From NCBI GenBank assembly GCA_036186865.1, contig AP025040.1:45448321-45512320 (forward strand): a stretch of 64,000 nucleotides of DNA, written 5' to 3'. The DNA comes from Eustoma russellianum. Lineage: Eukaryota > Streptophyta > Magnoliopsida > Gentianales > Gentianaceae. Positions 35,016-46,537 of the stretch are shown one piece after another (position 1 is the first letter of the stretch; each line of letters starts with the position of its first letter). The notes beneath the pieces were generated by a model. The model made no database searches. It was not told the DNA's origin and saw only the letters and a program-made list of their open reading frames with translations. A program made the position numbers and the translations under genes.

Positions 35016-35561
35016 TGGTAACCCAACCTTGTTGACTGGAGATCCCAGAATCTTGGTTCAATGGGACAACTAAGTTATGAAGGTTCAGTTAGCACTTACT
35101 CATTCTGTCTAATAAAAGTGCTGTCTGCAGAGAATGTAGGGTAAGCTAAGGCTTTTAATGATGTCCTATATCTTGATACGTCAAGTGGAGTATGGCAGAA
35201 TACTCTTGATAGGAATCACCTATGTAAGTGTGAAGTGGGGCCGCTTCTATGAGAAAGTCTAGGTGGCGAGATTTCTCTAAAACACTTTCTGAAATCAGGT
35301 TGTTCATGGCCAAAACGAACACAACCATGAGAACCAAAAGGGTGTTAAAGGAAATATTGTGTGAGTGTCATTGTCTTGGTTCACAACAAAGGCTGACTAG
35401 TTCAAGACATCAAGTCACTACTTAGCCGAGTGGATCCGATGATACATCACTAAGAAAGGTTCAAAGCCAGAAGCTACCTCTTCTGATGCAATATTTTCTT
35501 GTCTGACTTCTCCTCAGAGTTTGCATAAGTGTCTGCATTAATTTCCATTCATGTGGGGGAT
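35016..35561 (+). other. 3' non-coding region of copia 3
   Basis: No open frame of note. Ends with the purine tract before the 3' LTR. Confidence 0.7.
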
Positions 35562-36877
35562 TGTTGGAGAATTTAAGGTTTGGGCTTTGGCCCATCGTTG
35601 GAGATTGGAAGATTTGTGCTTTGGCCCATTAATGAATGTTGCAAAACTTGGTTGAGCAACGTACTTTGAGCTTAATGAGTTTCCGATAATGATAATCGAA
35701 AACTAATGATTCCTTAATTATCTACGTGGCGAGTAGTTAATTTTAGGATGTGGAATCACTCAATTGTGTATTGTGTGAATGTGAAATTAATGCTCAAAGT
35801 GGATGGAAAATGTTGTGGATGGGTGACGTGTCACCCTTATGGAGGAATGCCACGTTGGATGTGTCCATGTGGCGTAAAAGCTTCTGACGGACATCTCACT
35901 TTGATCGATCGATGTGATCGATTGAAGATGGTCAGAAAAGCTTTGAAACATTCTGTCCGACATCGATCGATTACATCAATCGATCGATGTCACTTCGATC
36001 GATCGATGTATCGATCGAAGTTGGACAGAAAGGTTTGTGATGTTTCTGTCTTACATCGAACGATTACATCAATCGATCGATGTTGACTTCGATCGATCGA
36101 TGTATCGATCGAAGTTGGACAGAAATGAGAGGAACGATTCTGACGTACATCGATCGATACATCGATCGATCGATGTATACATCGATCGATCGATGTGATC
36201 GATCGATGTAGAACAGCGTGCAGAATCTCTTCAGTTTGAGTGGTTATGTTTCAAACTTGAAACTAACACTATCCTCCTGTTTAAAATAAGATCAACCTGT
36301 TTTGATCTAACGGTGGTGGAAAAGCAGCTTTAATCTAGCGGCCGAGATTTAAACTGTCTTAACCGCTTAACCGAATGTGGTTTCCATCTAACGGTCCAGG
36401 TTTAAACCTGAGAATCAATCTTTAATCTAAAGGCTGAGATTAAACCTTCCTAATCTAGATAGGAGGTTTTAATCTAACGGTCTAAATCAAACTTCGGTTT
36501 TGATCCAACGGTCACGGTACCTTGTCCTCCAACCGACTCCCCTATATAAAGAGGGCTAAGGGTGTTCATTTGAGACACACCAAGCTCTAAGCATTTCATA
36601 AGCATTCTGCATTCATAGCACGTAAGTCTTGCATATTGTCCGGGAGAAGTCAGGACACTCTAGCGTTCGAAGGAGTTCGAGTTCAGCAGTGCCGCTCAAC
36701 TGAACAGGTACCCGTTGTATCCTGGGAGACGATTGCTCGTACCGGTTGGGCACAGTATACCGGAGCAATACGTCTTAAGGACAGAGTCCTTGACTCGCTC
36801 CGGGTTTGATTTATTTTGTTGTTTCATATGCACACAGTGAACGACTGCGTCTTGGTACAGGATTGATTGTGCCAACA
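35562..36877 (+). repeat. 3' LTR of copia 3
   Basis: 1316 bp. Compared with the 5' LTR it lacks one unit (near 35903) and gains palindromic units near 36150-36200. The rest is nearly identical. Confidence 0.95.
35903..36205. repeat. CATCGATCG palindrome cluster in the 3' LTR
   Basis: Counterpart of 29928-30215, with an expanded right end where palindromes are joined through TATAC. Confidence 0.9.
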
Positions 36878-36882
36878 TCCCG

Positions 36883-37355
36883 ATGATCCATAATGAAAAT
36901 TGCGTCAAGCCGTGTCAATCAACTGCTACTTCACAATATAAAAACCACATCCAATCCAATTTAGTGAAAACACAAGAAAATTGTTGCAAAATATGATTAC
37001 ACGAAAACAATAACTCATTCATGGCCAAAAACAAAAGCATGACAGGAAAAGAAAGAAAAAGGGCTATAAAGAAACAGAGCTAAGCATCAAGTATGCAACA
37101 ACTGATGATCTCATTTATCTCGAGAAAAAAAAAAATAGCTGAAAGAATAGACTGAGGTGTTAAAACAAAACCTCAAGCAATCACCAAACTTTCTATGCAC
37201 ATCCCTATAGGTGCTAATCATGATCACACAAAGAATTTAATGATTTATTCAACAAGTTCCTCCGCATCATTAGCGCGATATAGCGTCCCTGCCTTTCCAT
37301 CTCTGTTTTTGCAGATTAAGTGTCAAGCCAGGGTATCTTGAATCATAATTCATGA
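36883..37355. other. 3' flank of the MAP kinase gene
   Basis: The part next to 37356 is the likely 3' untranslated region of the minus-strand MAPK. 36883-36915 is the detached end of the SINE split by copia 3. Confidence 0.45.
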
Positions 37356-39679
37356 TTACGTGTTTGCACAAGTGGGTTCAGGATGATAATACTGAATTTC
37401 GTCCAATATTTTCTCCCTAATGAAAATTTCCCCCAGGTTTTCTTCAATATCCAAGTCAAGGAGAAACTGGGCAGGTGGGTTGCAACTTGGATCAAACAAA
37501 CCTGATAGATAAGGATGGTTAAGAGCTTCTGTCACCGTGATTCGCTTTCTTGGATCGAAAATCAGCATTCTTTGCAACAAATCTATGGCCAAAGGATCAG
37601 CCTGAGGGTATAGAGAAGCAAAATGTTTTCCTCTGGATATAGGAAGCGATTGAAGAAATCTTTTAGCCTTTGCATTATCAATAAATGTAAGATCAGCTTC
37701 AGGCTGGGTGCCAAGAATGTTGATGATTAGTCTAAGCTGGCTGAGGCAATCGCTTCCTGGAAATATCGGTTTCCTATCAAGGATTTCAGCAAAGATGCAC
37801 CCTACAGACCAGACATCTATGGATGTTCCGTAGTTGTCACAGCCAAGAAGTAACTCTGGTGCGCGATACCAGCGAGTGACAACATAATCCGTCATGTATT
37901 GTTCAGTACAATTTCTGGTCCTTGCAAGGCCAAAATCACATATCTTAAGTTCACAGTTAGCATTCACAAGGAGATTTCCAGGCTTCAAGTCCCTATGCAG
38001 AACATTGGCTGAGTGGAGATACATTAAACCACACAGAAGCTGCAATTGTCAATAACATCACTAGATTAAAAGAGGAAGTTTGCATACAACCGTGCCCCAA
38101 AAACAGCAAAAGTTCCAAATGGAAGTCTGAGAGTATTATTCCTAGGATCTTTTGACAGCATCAAATCCAGTATCTATGCAGATGTAGATGAATAATGGAT
38201 ACCACATCACAACAACAACATTACCCTATTGCTTTAGAGGCTCCCACCATTATTGGGGGGGGTTCGGATGTAAGCAACCATACCCATATGTCACAAACGC
38301 ACGGAGATTGTTTCCCAATGACATTACATCAATTTATATTAAGAGAGCTCATACCCCCAGGATCCATGATGTAAAGCCACAAGAATGCTGCATTGTAAAT
38401 ACCTTTAACACAGAATAACATAGGATTTAGCAAATATAGCAGCGTGAACAAGGGCGCAGTTAGAACAAAAGGAAGATCTGGACATCTGCAGCAACTAGGA
38501 CATTACCAGCATGAGAATCAAAAAGCTGATTACAGAAGATGAGAAGTTAAAGGGATACAACTTTACTACCTATGTGACCCTGTCAAGTAATAAGCGGAAA
38601 ATTCACATAAACATTGGAAATGCAGAATTTGTAGCAACAGATATACACCAGAAATGAAAAAAAGACTCTTGTTTGTCAATCTATATCAGAGACAACAAAA
38701 AAGTAAATGAAGGCCAATTTGACGTTGCCCCTTCCTAAAAAGGAGATAAGTTTCAATAAAAAATCTGCCTTGCTGCAGTCCACGATTGCAAAGGTTGCAA
38801 CCACAAGTAGGAACAAACTTTTGGGACCTGGTGGTTATGGGGACATGCCAAAGTACAACGAGAAATGGTTACATTGTTTCGAGATATGGTTATATTCTTA
38901 TTACTCCAATATCTTTTCCTTTTGGATAAATCTTACATATATAGAGAACTCACTCCCTACAGCCTAACCTAAGCCAACCCTCACTCATGGACAAAAACCA
39001 CCATTTCTCGTTGTACTTTGGCATGTTTTTGTCAAATGTATAATTTAGAATCGCTACGGATAAATGTCCAGCCTATGCAGTTTTAGGATAAAGTTATATG
39101 ATCAAGACCAAATAACAGAAGTTAGTTCAACCTTATTAGACACCAAGCTGATGTCTTAACAAGATAACAACAATAGCTATAAGTCATCCAGTGTCTAGAG
39201 CATACGTTCTTAGTGAAAAAGCAAAAAAAAAACAAAAGCTGTGCTGTAACCAATACCTGAAAGATAAAATACTTGCAGTGATCAAGTGATAAAGGCTGAG
39301 AAGACTTGATGATCTGATGAAGATCCGTATCCATCAATTCATACACCAAATACAAATCCTTGAAATTGCTTGGATGCATAGGCATCATAACATCCTTCAA
39401 AGTAATAACATTATAGTGTTTGATATGCCTCAAGATCTTTAGCTCCCGGAGAGTCCTCAAAGCATCAACACGATTCCCAAATACATTTTGAATCTTCTTT
39501 ATAGCTACTTTCTCCTGAGTCTCCATATCAACAGATGAACAAACCACACCATAAGCCCCTTTCCCGACAGGCTTGATTGGGATATACTTAGTATCAACTT
39601 CAAATAGTGTTTGCCACATTGTGTAATAATGTTTCTCTTTCCGCGTAACGCCATTTTCTAGCTCCCTTAAACTCCCCAT
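37356..39679 (-). CDS. Group-C MAP kinase (MPK1/2/7/14-like) with TDY activation loop
   Basis: Exon 1 (39679-39257, 141 codons) ends FIFQ at CAG|GTATTG. After a 1217-bp intron ending TTGCAG, exon 2 (38039-37356) starts LLCGLMYLHS; total 368 aa, normal for this group. Kinase landmarks: GKGAYGVV (39-46), VAIK with Lys61, HRDLKPGN (156-163), DFG (176-178), RWYRAPE. The N-terminus KHYYTMWQTLFEVDTKYIPI and YYHPE near the C-terminus are typical of plant group C. The activation loop reads YMTDYVVTRWY, so the phosphorylated motif is T191-D192-Y193, where group-C kinases have TEY and TDY is usual in group D. MAPKs act downstream of MAPKKs in stress and hormone signalling. A 5' untranslated intron is likely (acceptor TTTATTTACAG near 39708). 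Confidence 0.95.
38200..38325 (-). mobile_element. AU/TS-like SINE in the MAPK intron
   Basis: On the minus strand: GGGAAACAATCTCCGTGCG, ATGGTTGCTTACATCCGAAC, CTCTAAAGCAATAGGGTAAT and a TTG-repeat tail. This matches the copies at 29465 and 49925. Confidence 0.72.
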
Positions 39680-40726
39680 CTTCGCTGCCAGTTTTCACTC
39701 AAGACTTCCCTGTAAATAAATATCAGAGGACTCAAGTTCAAGGGCCACAGCAAAAGTGATCTATTTTGGCAAAGGTGAAACACCCTAATCATTACAAGAA
39801 TGAAAACCAGAAAAAGAAAACATTTTTCATTTAATTTCCAACAACAATCACTAACCAAAATCTAAACAATCAAGAAAGAGGGGTTGTAATAAAGAAGCTA
39901 AACTATCGAAATTTGACACTCACAATCAGGCAATCAAATTCCTTTTGCCCAACCTCTGATCTTGAAAGATGAAGGACTTGGTTTGGGAATTTTCACTTTT
40001 CTTCAATCATAATCTTCCAGAACTAGATTTCAATCGCCCATCAAAAAAGCACCCATTTTGGAGAAGACGTGAAGCCAAAGCTTTATAAAGCTTTCATCTT
40101 TATGAACAAACAAGTCTTCTAGAAATAATATAATGATAAATTAAAAAAATAAGTTTTTTTTTGGATTGAAAAACACTAGCCTACAAAACAAGGTCTTGCC
40201 CTCTTCAAGATTTTGACTTTAGTGGACTATTAGAGACAATAACCAGAGAAAAGAACTAATAACCAGACAAAAACAGGGATTATAGGAAAGAACACAGAAG
40301 AACGAGAAAAGGTCTTCGACCCTCACTATGCACAAAGTCAATTCTGAATTCTTTTTACCTCTTTTCAGTTCTCACTTAAAATCAGAAAGTCCCAGTTGCT
40401 GTTTTGTGGAGGCATGATCATTGTAAAAGCGGTCATAAACCCAAATGGGAATTTTGTTGAAAACATGTATTACCAAATATTTTTGGAATTAGGTGATGTT
40501 GTTATAACCAAAGTAGTTCAGATAAGTTAATTTATCATAGTTCACCTAGGCGAATATTATATCTTAGCCGCGGTGCAAGTATGCTTACCTCACACGAAAG
40601 CAGAAGAGGAGCTGGATAAGGAGAGAGCAGAAACTTTAATTTTTGAAGAAAAAGTATCGATTTATTGAATAAATAATATTTCAACGTTTACATATCTACT
40701 TCAGTAAATAATACATTACTGCCAAC
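39680..40726. promoter_or_regulatory. 5' region of the MAPK gene
   Basis: Holds the likely 5' untranslated exon(s), an untranslated intron and the promoter. No other coding frame was recognised. Ends with the 8-bp TSD CTGCCAAC of the hAT element (40719-40726). Confidence 0.45.
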
Positions 40727-42213
40727 CAGTGGCGGACGCAGCGACTACTTCTTGGGGGGCAAAATTCACACTATGGGATCACCGTCCACCTTTTCGGACT
40801 CAATAGACATTCCATTGAAAATCCGGCAAAAACTCCCTTACAATATAGATATATGCAAATATTATAACATAAAATCTAAACCAACACATCTACTAATCAA
40901 AATGCAACAATAATAAGCAACCATCAACAATATCCAACAAAAGTTATTCATAAGCAACATTAACAAGCAGCAATATCCAACAAAAGTTATTAATTTGACG
41001 TTCGACATACCTTTTATTTACGAAATGAAGGACGAGCACCAGGAGGGATTATCAGTGGCCACAATAAATTTCTTCGAGTTCCCAAATTCTGAAATTGTTG
41101 CATAATGTTTTCATTTGAAATGGTTCCAAAAACTTCCTTCTCGAAGTAACACAGTAAACAGTCCGATAGTAAGTCGTCTCCCAATCGGTTACGCAGATCA
41201 GTCTTTATTATATTCATCGCAGAAAAACTTCTTTCCACACTCGCTGTTCCAACAGGTAAGATCAGTGCTAACTTGATGAGCCGATATACTAAAGGAAAGT
41301 AATTGTGATAATTCAACTTCACCATCTTCTTTGCAAGAACTCCAAGATTAGTAATATGAGAGAATACTTTATTTGATTTCATATCACCAGTGTAACTTTT
41401 AAGTTCATGGTTGAGCTCAATTCGATCCTTGGTAGTGAAATCGTCTGGAGATAACTCAGCAAGGTGTAGCAATTGACCATGATCAAAATTTGCAAAAGAA
41501 TTGGAATGATCAAGGCACATCACACATCTAAGTAAATCTGTGCTGGCTTCGGTGAAGTGTGTATCCATTTCCGTAGCAATGATGTCAATTATCTAAGATT
41601 TTATATGAAAAAAGCAAGATATAGACAAATAAATGATCAATAGTGTACGTATCAATTACAATGAATGGAAATTAAGTACCTTTATGAAACATAAACTTTC
41701 CGATAAATACAAACTCAAAAGAGTACATCTTATCAACTAATCCCGATGCTGTATTTCTGATTTTTATATTCTCACCATCTCTGTACAACTAGAATAGTAC
41801 TTCTCCAATTGGATTTCACATTTCAAAAAGTCGGAGCAATGTTCTGTAGTGAGAACCCCAACATATGTCACTTGGTCGGGCTAAGCTTCTTTCTTGATTT
41901 TTACCCCTTCCGCTCGAAATCTCACCCATTTCTAATTTTCTTAGAACTTCGCCGTTGTGTAACAGACGAAGGGAACCCTTTCTTTTGCATGAAGCACCCA
42001 CAGTATTAACAATCATCGATAGAATCTCAAAGAAATTATTCACTATGCTAGTAACACACATATATCACATATCATGAGATAATTTTGGGATTAAAAAACA
42101 GATACCTTAAATTTAGATAATCAAAAATACAACTGTATCTACCTACTACCTAAATTTTTTCTCCGAGTTGGGGGGGCGGCTGCCCCCCATGCCCCCCCTT
42201 GTGAACGCCCCTG
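40727..42213 (-). mobile_element. Degenerate hAT transposon, ZMYM1-like transposase
   Basis: 1487 bp with short imperfect TIRs (CAGTGGCGG at left; CAGGGGCG read from the right end) and a perfect 8-bp TSD CTGCCAAC (40719-40726 and 42214-42221). G-rich subterminal stretches at both ends and transposase fragments inside confirm hAT. Too short and too broken to be autonomous. Confidence 0.9.
41014..42061 (-). pseudogene. hAT transposase remnant (DUF4371/hAT C-terminal type)
   Basis: Two blocks lie in different frames. The upstream block (42061-41816) reads ...ASCKRKGSLR... and RPSDICWGSHYRTL, typical of the region before the catalytic C-terminus in this transposase group. The downstream block (41568-41014, 184 aa) contains VYRLIKLALILPVGTASVER and FSAMNIIKTDLRNRL, the hAT dimerisation signature. 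The N-terminal zinc-finger/DUF4371 part is mostly missing, consistent with an internal deletion. Confidence 0.85.
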
Positions 42214-42221
42214 CTGCCAAC

Positions 42222-43280
42222 TGCACATTCAATATTATACACTCCACGTGCAATCTCGCTAGTAATAACTACCGGCGGAGGAAGATACGTGACACTACCA
42301 TGCATACATTGATTCCTCCAAAACTATATGTAATAAACTGCCGTGCGAAATTCAAATCTCTTTGGCCATTGAAGCAGTGCCGCAAGTTGCCCAAGTTTAA
42401 CTGCACCCACTCCCCAATCTTCTTAATCCGAAAGAATGTATAGTTTGCATCGGGTTCAAGCAGCAGCCACCTAACACCTCTTGCCCAAAAACAGTCTCTC
42501 AGTGCATGTAAACATTCTTCCTCCTTCTGTCGACAAATACCACATATCCCGTCTACGTGCATACGATGTTTATGGAGAAAGGATACCGTCGGTAACAATC
42601 CACGACTGACTTGCCATAAAAACACATTGAGACGCCCCAGATCTAGGGATGTCAAACGGATAAAACGAATACGGTAACACAGTATCCGTATTCGAATTCA
42701 TTTTTGTCTAACTATATCCGAATTCGTATCCGAATTCGGACGGATATTTAGGAAGTCATCCGAATTCGAATTTGTTCGGATTCGAATTCGGTGCCGGATA
42801 TCCGAATCCGTATTATATCTATTTCAAATTTGTTCGAATATCCGAATTCGGATATCCGAATTCGAAATCAGCAAATTTACAACAGTGAACAGTAACATTA
42901 CAAAAAATTATATAAAAAAAAACCAACTTTAGTAGAACTATCATTACATAAAATTATAAAAACACATAAAATTTTAAAAATAAATATTTTTACATATTTT
43001 TTTATATATTATTATATATTTTATTATATATTTTTATTTAATTTTAAAAATATCTATTCGGATACGGATATTCGGATACGGTAATGACTATACCATATTC
43101 GTATTTGTTTTTCTAATACTATTCGGATACGAATTCGAATACGGTGAAACGAATGTACAGCTCTTACCATATTCGATTCGGACAGCCGAATTCGAATTCG
43201 GATGTCGGATATCTGGTAAGTTTTGACAGGCCTACCCAGATCTTTCATCGCCCATATAGATGCCCACGCTTTAATTGATT
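42222..43280 (-). pseudogene. LINE reverse-transcriptase remnant (zf-RVT end), split by a MITE
   Basis: On the minus strand KAWASIWAMKDLG (43280-43243) joins, across a 591-bp insertion, to RLNVFLWQVSRGLLPTVSFL. CGICRQKEEECLHALRDC follows, the zinc-binding module at the C-terminal end of plant L1-type RT. The end is a short C-terminal tail stopping near 42269. No RT catalytic core is present, so it is a 5'-truncated or decayed copy. Confidence 0.82.
42644..43234. mobile_element. hAT-like MITE inserted in the LINE remnant
   Basis: 591 bp starting TAGGGATGTCAAAC and ending GTTTTGACAGGCCTA (inverted), flanked by a perfect 8-bp TSD CCCAGATC (42636-42643 and 43235-43242). Both arms are crowded with TATCCGAATTCG-type motifs in both orientations, around an AT-rich centre. 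Non-coding. Confidence 0.9.
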
Positions 43281-43468
43281 AAAATTCAATGAAATTTATA
43301 TCTACATTGTCACAATTTATAAATAAATTTGTCGAGTGAATAAGTGTGAAATACAAAAGATGAAGTGATATTGCATTCACTTATCTGAGCTACTTTGGTT
43401 AAAACAACATTACTAGTAGCCATCCTATTGTTTAGCTTTGCATTCAGAATCCTTTTGTTTGTTTACTT

Positions 43469-43716
43469 TTTTATCTTTGATGAGGGTGTGAGTTCTTCCC
43501 CCACCTGTACCAGAGGTTTCTAGGTGGGATGTAAATCGAGAGATGTGCTTCACCGACAGCCCTACAAAGGGAGAGGACACACGAGACTCAACCAGCCCAG
43601 AGGCAACCCTTGTAATATTTCAACAATGATTGTCTCCACACGGACTCAAACTCGGGACGTCGGGGTTCTAGCCCCAATCACCTTTGCCACCTACCACTGA
43701 ACTATGCTCTGGGGGA
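43469..43716 (-). mobile_element. tRNA-derived SINE, family A
   Basis: Full-length minus-strand copy: box A (CATAGTTCAGTGGTAGG), box B (GAGTTTGAGTCC), 3' end CCTCATCAAAG. It is flanked by a perfect 17-bp TSD CTTTTGTTTGTTTACTT (43452-43468 and 43717-43733). Confidence 0.9.
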
Positions 43717-43733
43717 CTTTTGTTTGTTTACTT

Positions 43734-45116
43734 GGTACAACATGAGGTGGAAACATAGAGAAAGACAAGCTTTTGGTTGCTCTGAGCATGAGGGGTTGTC
43801 CAAGCGGCAAGTACTCCAAGAAGCCGGCTTAACTAATCTGCTGCCACAAGGCCCAGAACCACAACACAACTAGAAGGACCGGGTCCAATTTCCTTGCTTT
43901 CATTTTACTCTTTATAATATTTACACTCTCTTTTTAACTTTAACTGCGTACGGTAATATATAGTTACCGCATTATGTAATACACAGGGCCCTACACATTA
44001 TATAGAGCTTTTAGAACTTAAATAATTAAATTCTCTTACACTGATTACTTATATGATTCTCATTATCGATGTTAATGAACACGAAAATACATTTTTATAC
44101 CTTATGAACTATAAGCGTAGACAAAAACTATTCATTGTTCTTGGAGGGGAGACTGGGGAGGAAAAAGACTTCGAAGATAAACCTGTTCTCATACAATTGT
44201 CAAGAATTCTTGACAGTAGCGAGTTGAAACAACTTGTTCTTCCTGAATATTCTGATTCAATGCCAAAGAATTTTCCGACCCTATCTTATAGTATTCATCT
44301 ATACTCGGTGATAAATAAAGTATTTGTAGTCCCGTTGAACTCTCAAAAATTTCATAAAATAGGTGCAAGTCATTTATCTATATTTTCGCTTTATATTAAA
44401 ATTCCTTTTTCTTTTTAAAGGACTCAGGGCGAAATTCGTCCGTCTATGTATAGATCTTTTGATACAAAATGATATAAATTGTGATATGTGTTTCACGATA
44501 CTGAATCAAAACTTAAACCACACATTTCGAGATTCTGAACTTTCAAGAAAGGAAACGGTATTGAAACCGCTAACATGAAAGGGTATTTTTCTAAAACTCA
44601 TAATTGATTTTATTTTTTATAGAGAAAAAAGAGAGGAAGAGAATATATCAGAGGAATGGGGAAAACGCGTTTTACAGATTTCAAAGGGATGGGAAGGTGG
44701 GAGGCCGGATTGAAAATTAGCAATCGTCTACAAATAATCTGGAAAATAGTTTTTTTTTAAAAAAAATTCGTACCACATATTTGGAAAAATTGTTCCATAA
44801 TAGAATTGAACATAACACATTTCATGAAATTCCAATTGTTGGAGTTTGGGAGCTTAATGGTGGCTTTTAATTTAAGCTGTGTTTATGTTTGGGATGAGGA
44901 CAAAAGCATCATCAACTTTGGCTTTTAGTAGAAGATGGTTGATGATGTCAAAGCCAAAGTCGATGAACTTTTGACAGATAAAAATCAACTTTGGCTTTAG
45001 TATTGTTCCAAAAAAAAAAAAAAAAATTATAGATAAGATCAAGTTTCATGGATCTATGGATATTCCTTTGTTTAAGAGGAAAGGTCAAAATAATAAGAAA
45101 CAAAAAAGAACACACC
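43734..45116. other. Non-coding; no gene recognised
   Basis: The open frame at 44053-44418 (121 codons) matches no family I know and lacks splice context. Around 44915-45000 several short direct and inverted copies of ATCAACTTTGGCTTT occur, possibly a decayed MITE. Confidence 0.45.
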
Positions 45117-45270
45117 TGGCCAGAATATAACTCGGTTGATACTCAGATTGAGACATTGTTTTAGAAAAGCGTATGTTCCAATCAAGACACGTGCAGAGTG
45201 GGTGTAATATTGCTGTCTGGGAGCCATTGTATCCGGTCTAATTGAGTTAGAGAGTTACTAATCGGTGTAC
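45117..45270 (+). mobile_element. Diverged SINE, family B
   Basis: Box A (ATAACTCGGTTGATACTC), a weak box B (ATGTTCCAATC), then CGTGCAGAGTGGGTGTAAT and CCATTGTATCCGG, as in the copy at 12250-12445. No TSD found. Confidence 0.6.
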
Positions 45271-45939
45271 AGTAGGTACATTGCAGTGAGTAGCAATACA
45301 TTACCAATGTAGAAAAGCCACTTAACTTTTGATTTAAATCCTTTTTAAGGTTGGAACAATGGGCCCACAGAATCTGTCTTCCAAAAAAAAAGACATATGT
45401 TTATTCAAATGTGAAGATTTTTCCAAAAAAAGAAGACATATGTTTGATACAGTGTTTGGGTCCAACCGTATAAATATGTATGTTTTTTTTTCGACCAATG
45501 TTTTGTCTACAAAGGTGGCTTTCCTTGACATGGTTTTAATACGGCATATCATATACGCTTGGTTATCACCCACCCTGTTTGTATACACTTTTCAAATAAA
45601 GTTTCTCTTTCTCCAAAAAAAAATGTGAAGATTTTTCTGATTTGTAGCAGGCTTTTTTCTCACTCATAGGGGAAAAAAGTCTCCCAAGTATTTTAACATT
45701 ATACTATCAATACTGGGTATATTTTGCCCAAATATGCCAACGCTATTTTGATCCAACCTTCAAAAAATGAAAGAAAAATGATTGCAGGGTCTAGTAGGCA
45801 AAAATGGAAAGAGGAAAAACATAAAAAGAAAAAGGATAGAGCGATGTAATTATACAGAAAAGTAAATAATAATTTTAACAGTAAAAAAAGTAACTTTATA
45901 TTTATAAAAATATTAAAAGATACCTTCACATGTGGTAAC
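45271..45939. other. Non-coding
   Basis: AT-rich with poly-A/T tracts; no gene recognised. Confidence 0.45.
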
Positions 45940-46537
45940 TGTTAGAGGAATTGGAAGTTTGGATTTTGGCTCATTAAGACAAGTTGCAAATTTGGTTAAT
46001 CAACATAATTTGAGCTTAATTATAATTAGTTTTCGTCAATGAAAAATATAAACTAATAGGCCCTTAATTATCTACGTAACGATTAGTTAATTTAGGTTTT
46101 GGAATAACTCAATTACGATACCGGGCGAATGAGAAATTAATGTTCAAAGTAGATAGAAAACATGGTTTAATGGGTAATCTGTCCTATTCTTAGGAGGCCA
46201 CATAACCCTTATGAATATATACCACACTGGACAAATGAACTAATTTAGCCACCTTATAAATGGCTAGGCAAAAACATGAACGTCACTATACTCGAATTGA
46301 GCTACGAAAAATGAGTGTTTGAGCCTGTCTAATTAGTAACGATAAGATCGGGCTAGCCCGAAAAGAACTTTGATTCGCCGGGCTAGTAGGTATAGTAGCA
46401 CGCTTATCTTGTGTGACAATATTACAGAGTAATCAACTCTTCTAGGCAGACTTTCACATACTCAGCCCGACCCATGTACATTAGGAAGATCAATTGTCGA
46501 TGGATCTAGTGTTATATTATCGGCTCAAGTTCTAACA
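45940..46537 (+). repeat. Decayed solo LTR related to copia 3
   Basis: 598 bp from TGTTAGAGGAATTGG to GTTCTAACA. The first half follows the copia 3 LTR in order (TTGGCTCATTAA, CTTAATTATCTACGTAACGA, GAGAAATTAATG), but the palindrome cluster is absent. No TSD remains. Confidence 0.68.

Larger units (their letters stand above)
29588..36877 (+). mobile_element. Ty1/copia LTR retrotransposon 3, full length, 7.3 kb
   Basis: LTRs 29588-30886 and 35562-36877 begin TGTTGGAGAA and end GTGCCAACA. They are flanked by a perfect TSD TCCCG (29583-29587 and 36878-36882). A purine tract GTGGGGGA precedes the 3' LTR. No initiator-Met primer site follows the 5' LTR, unlike copias 1, 2 and 4. One long gag-pol frame carries a single nonsense codon. 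About 550 bp of non-coding sequence lies between pol and the 3' LTR. Confidence 0.96.

Noticed and set aside
43790..43880. tRNA-like sequence GGTTGTCCAAGCGGCAAG
   Set aside because: No cloverleaf can be completed: no acceptor stem pairing and no proper T-loop. At best it is a SINE head relic.
44053..44418. 121-codon plus-strand frame
   Set aside because: AT-rich, no recognisable domain, no splice context or promoter; kept only as a note.
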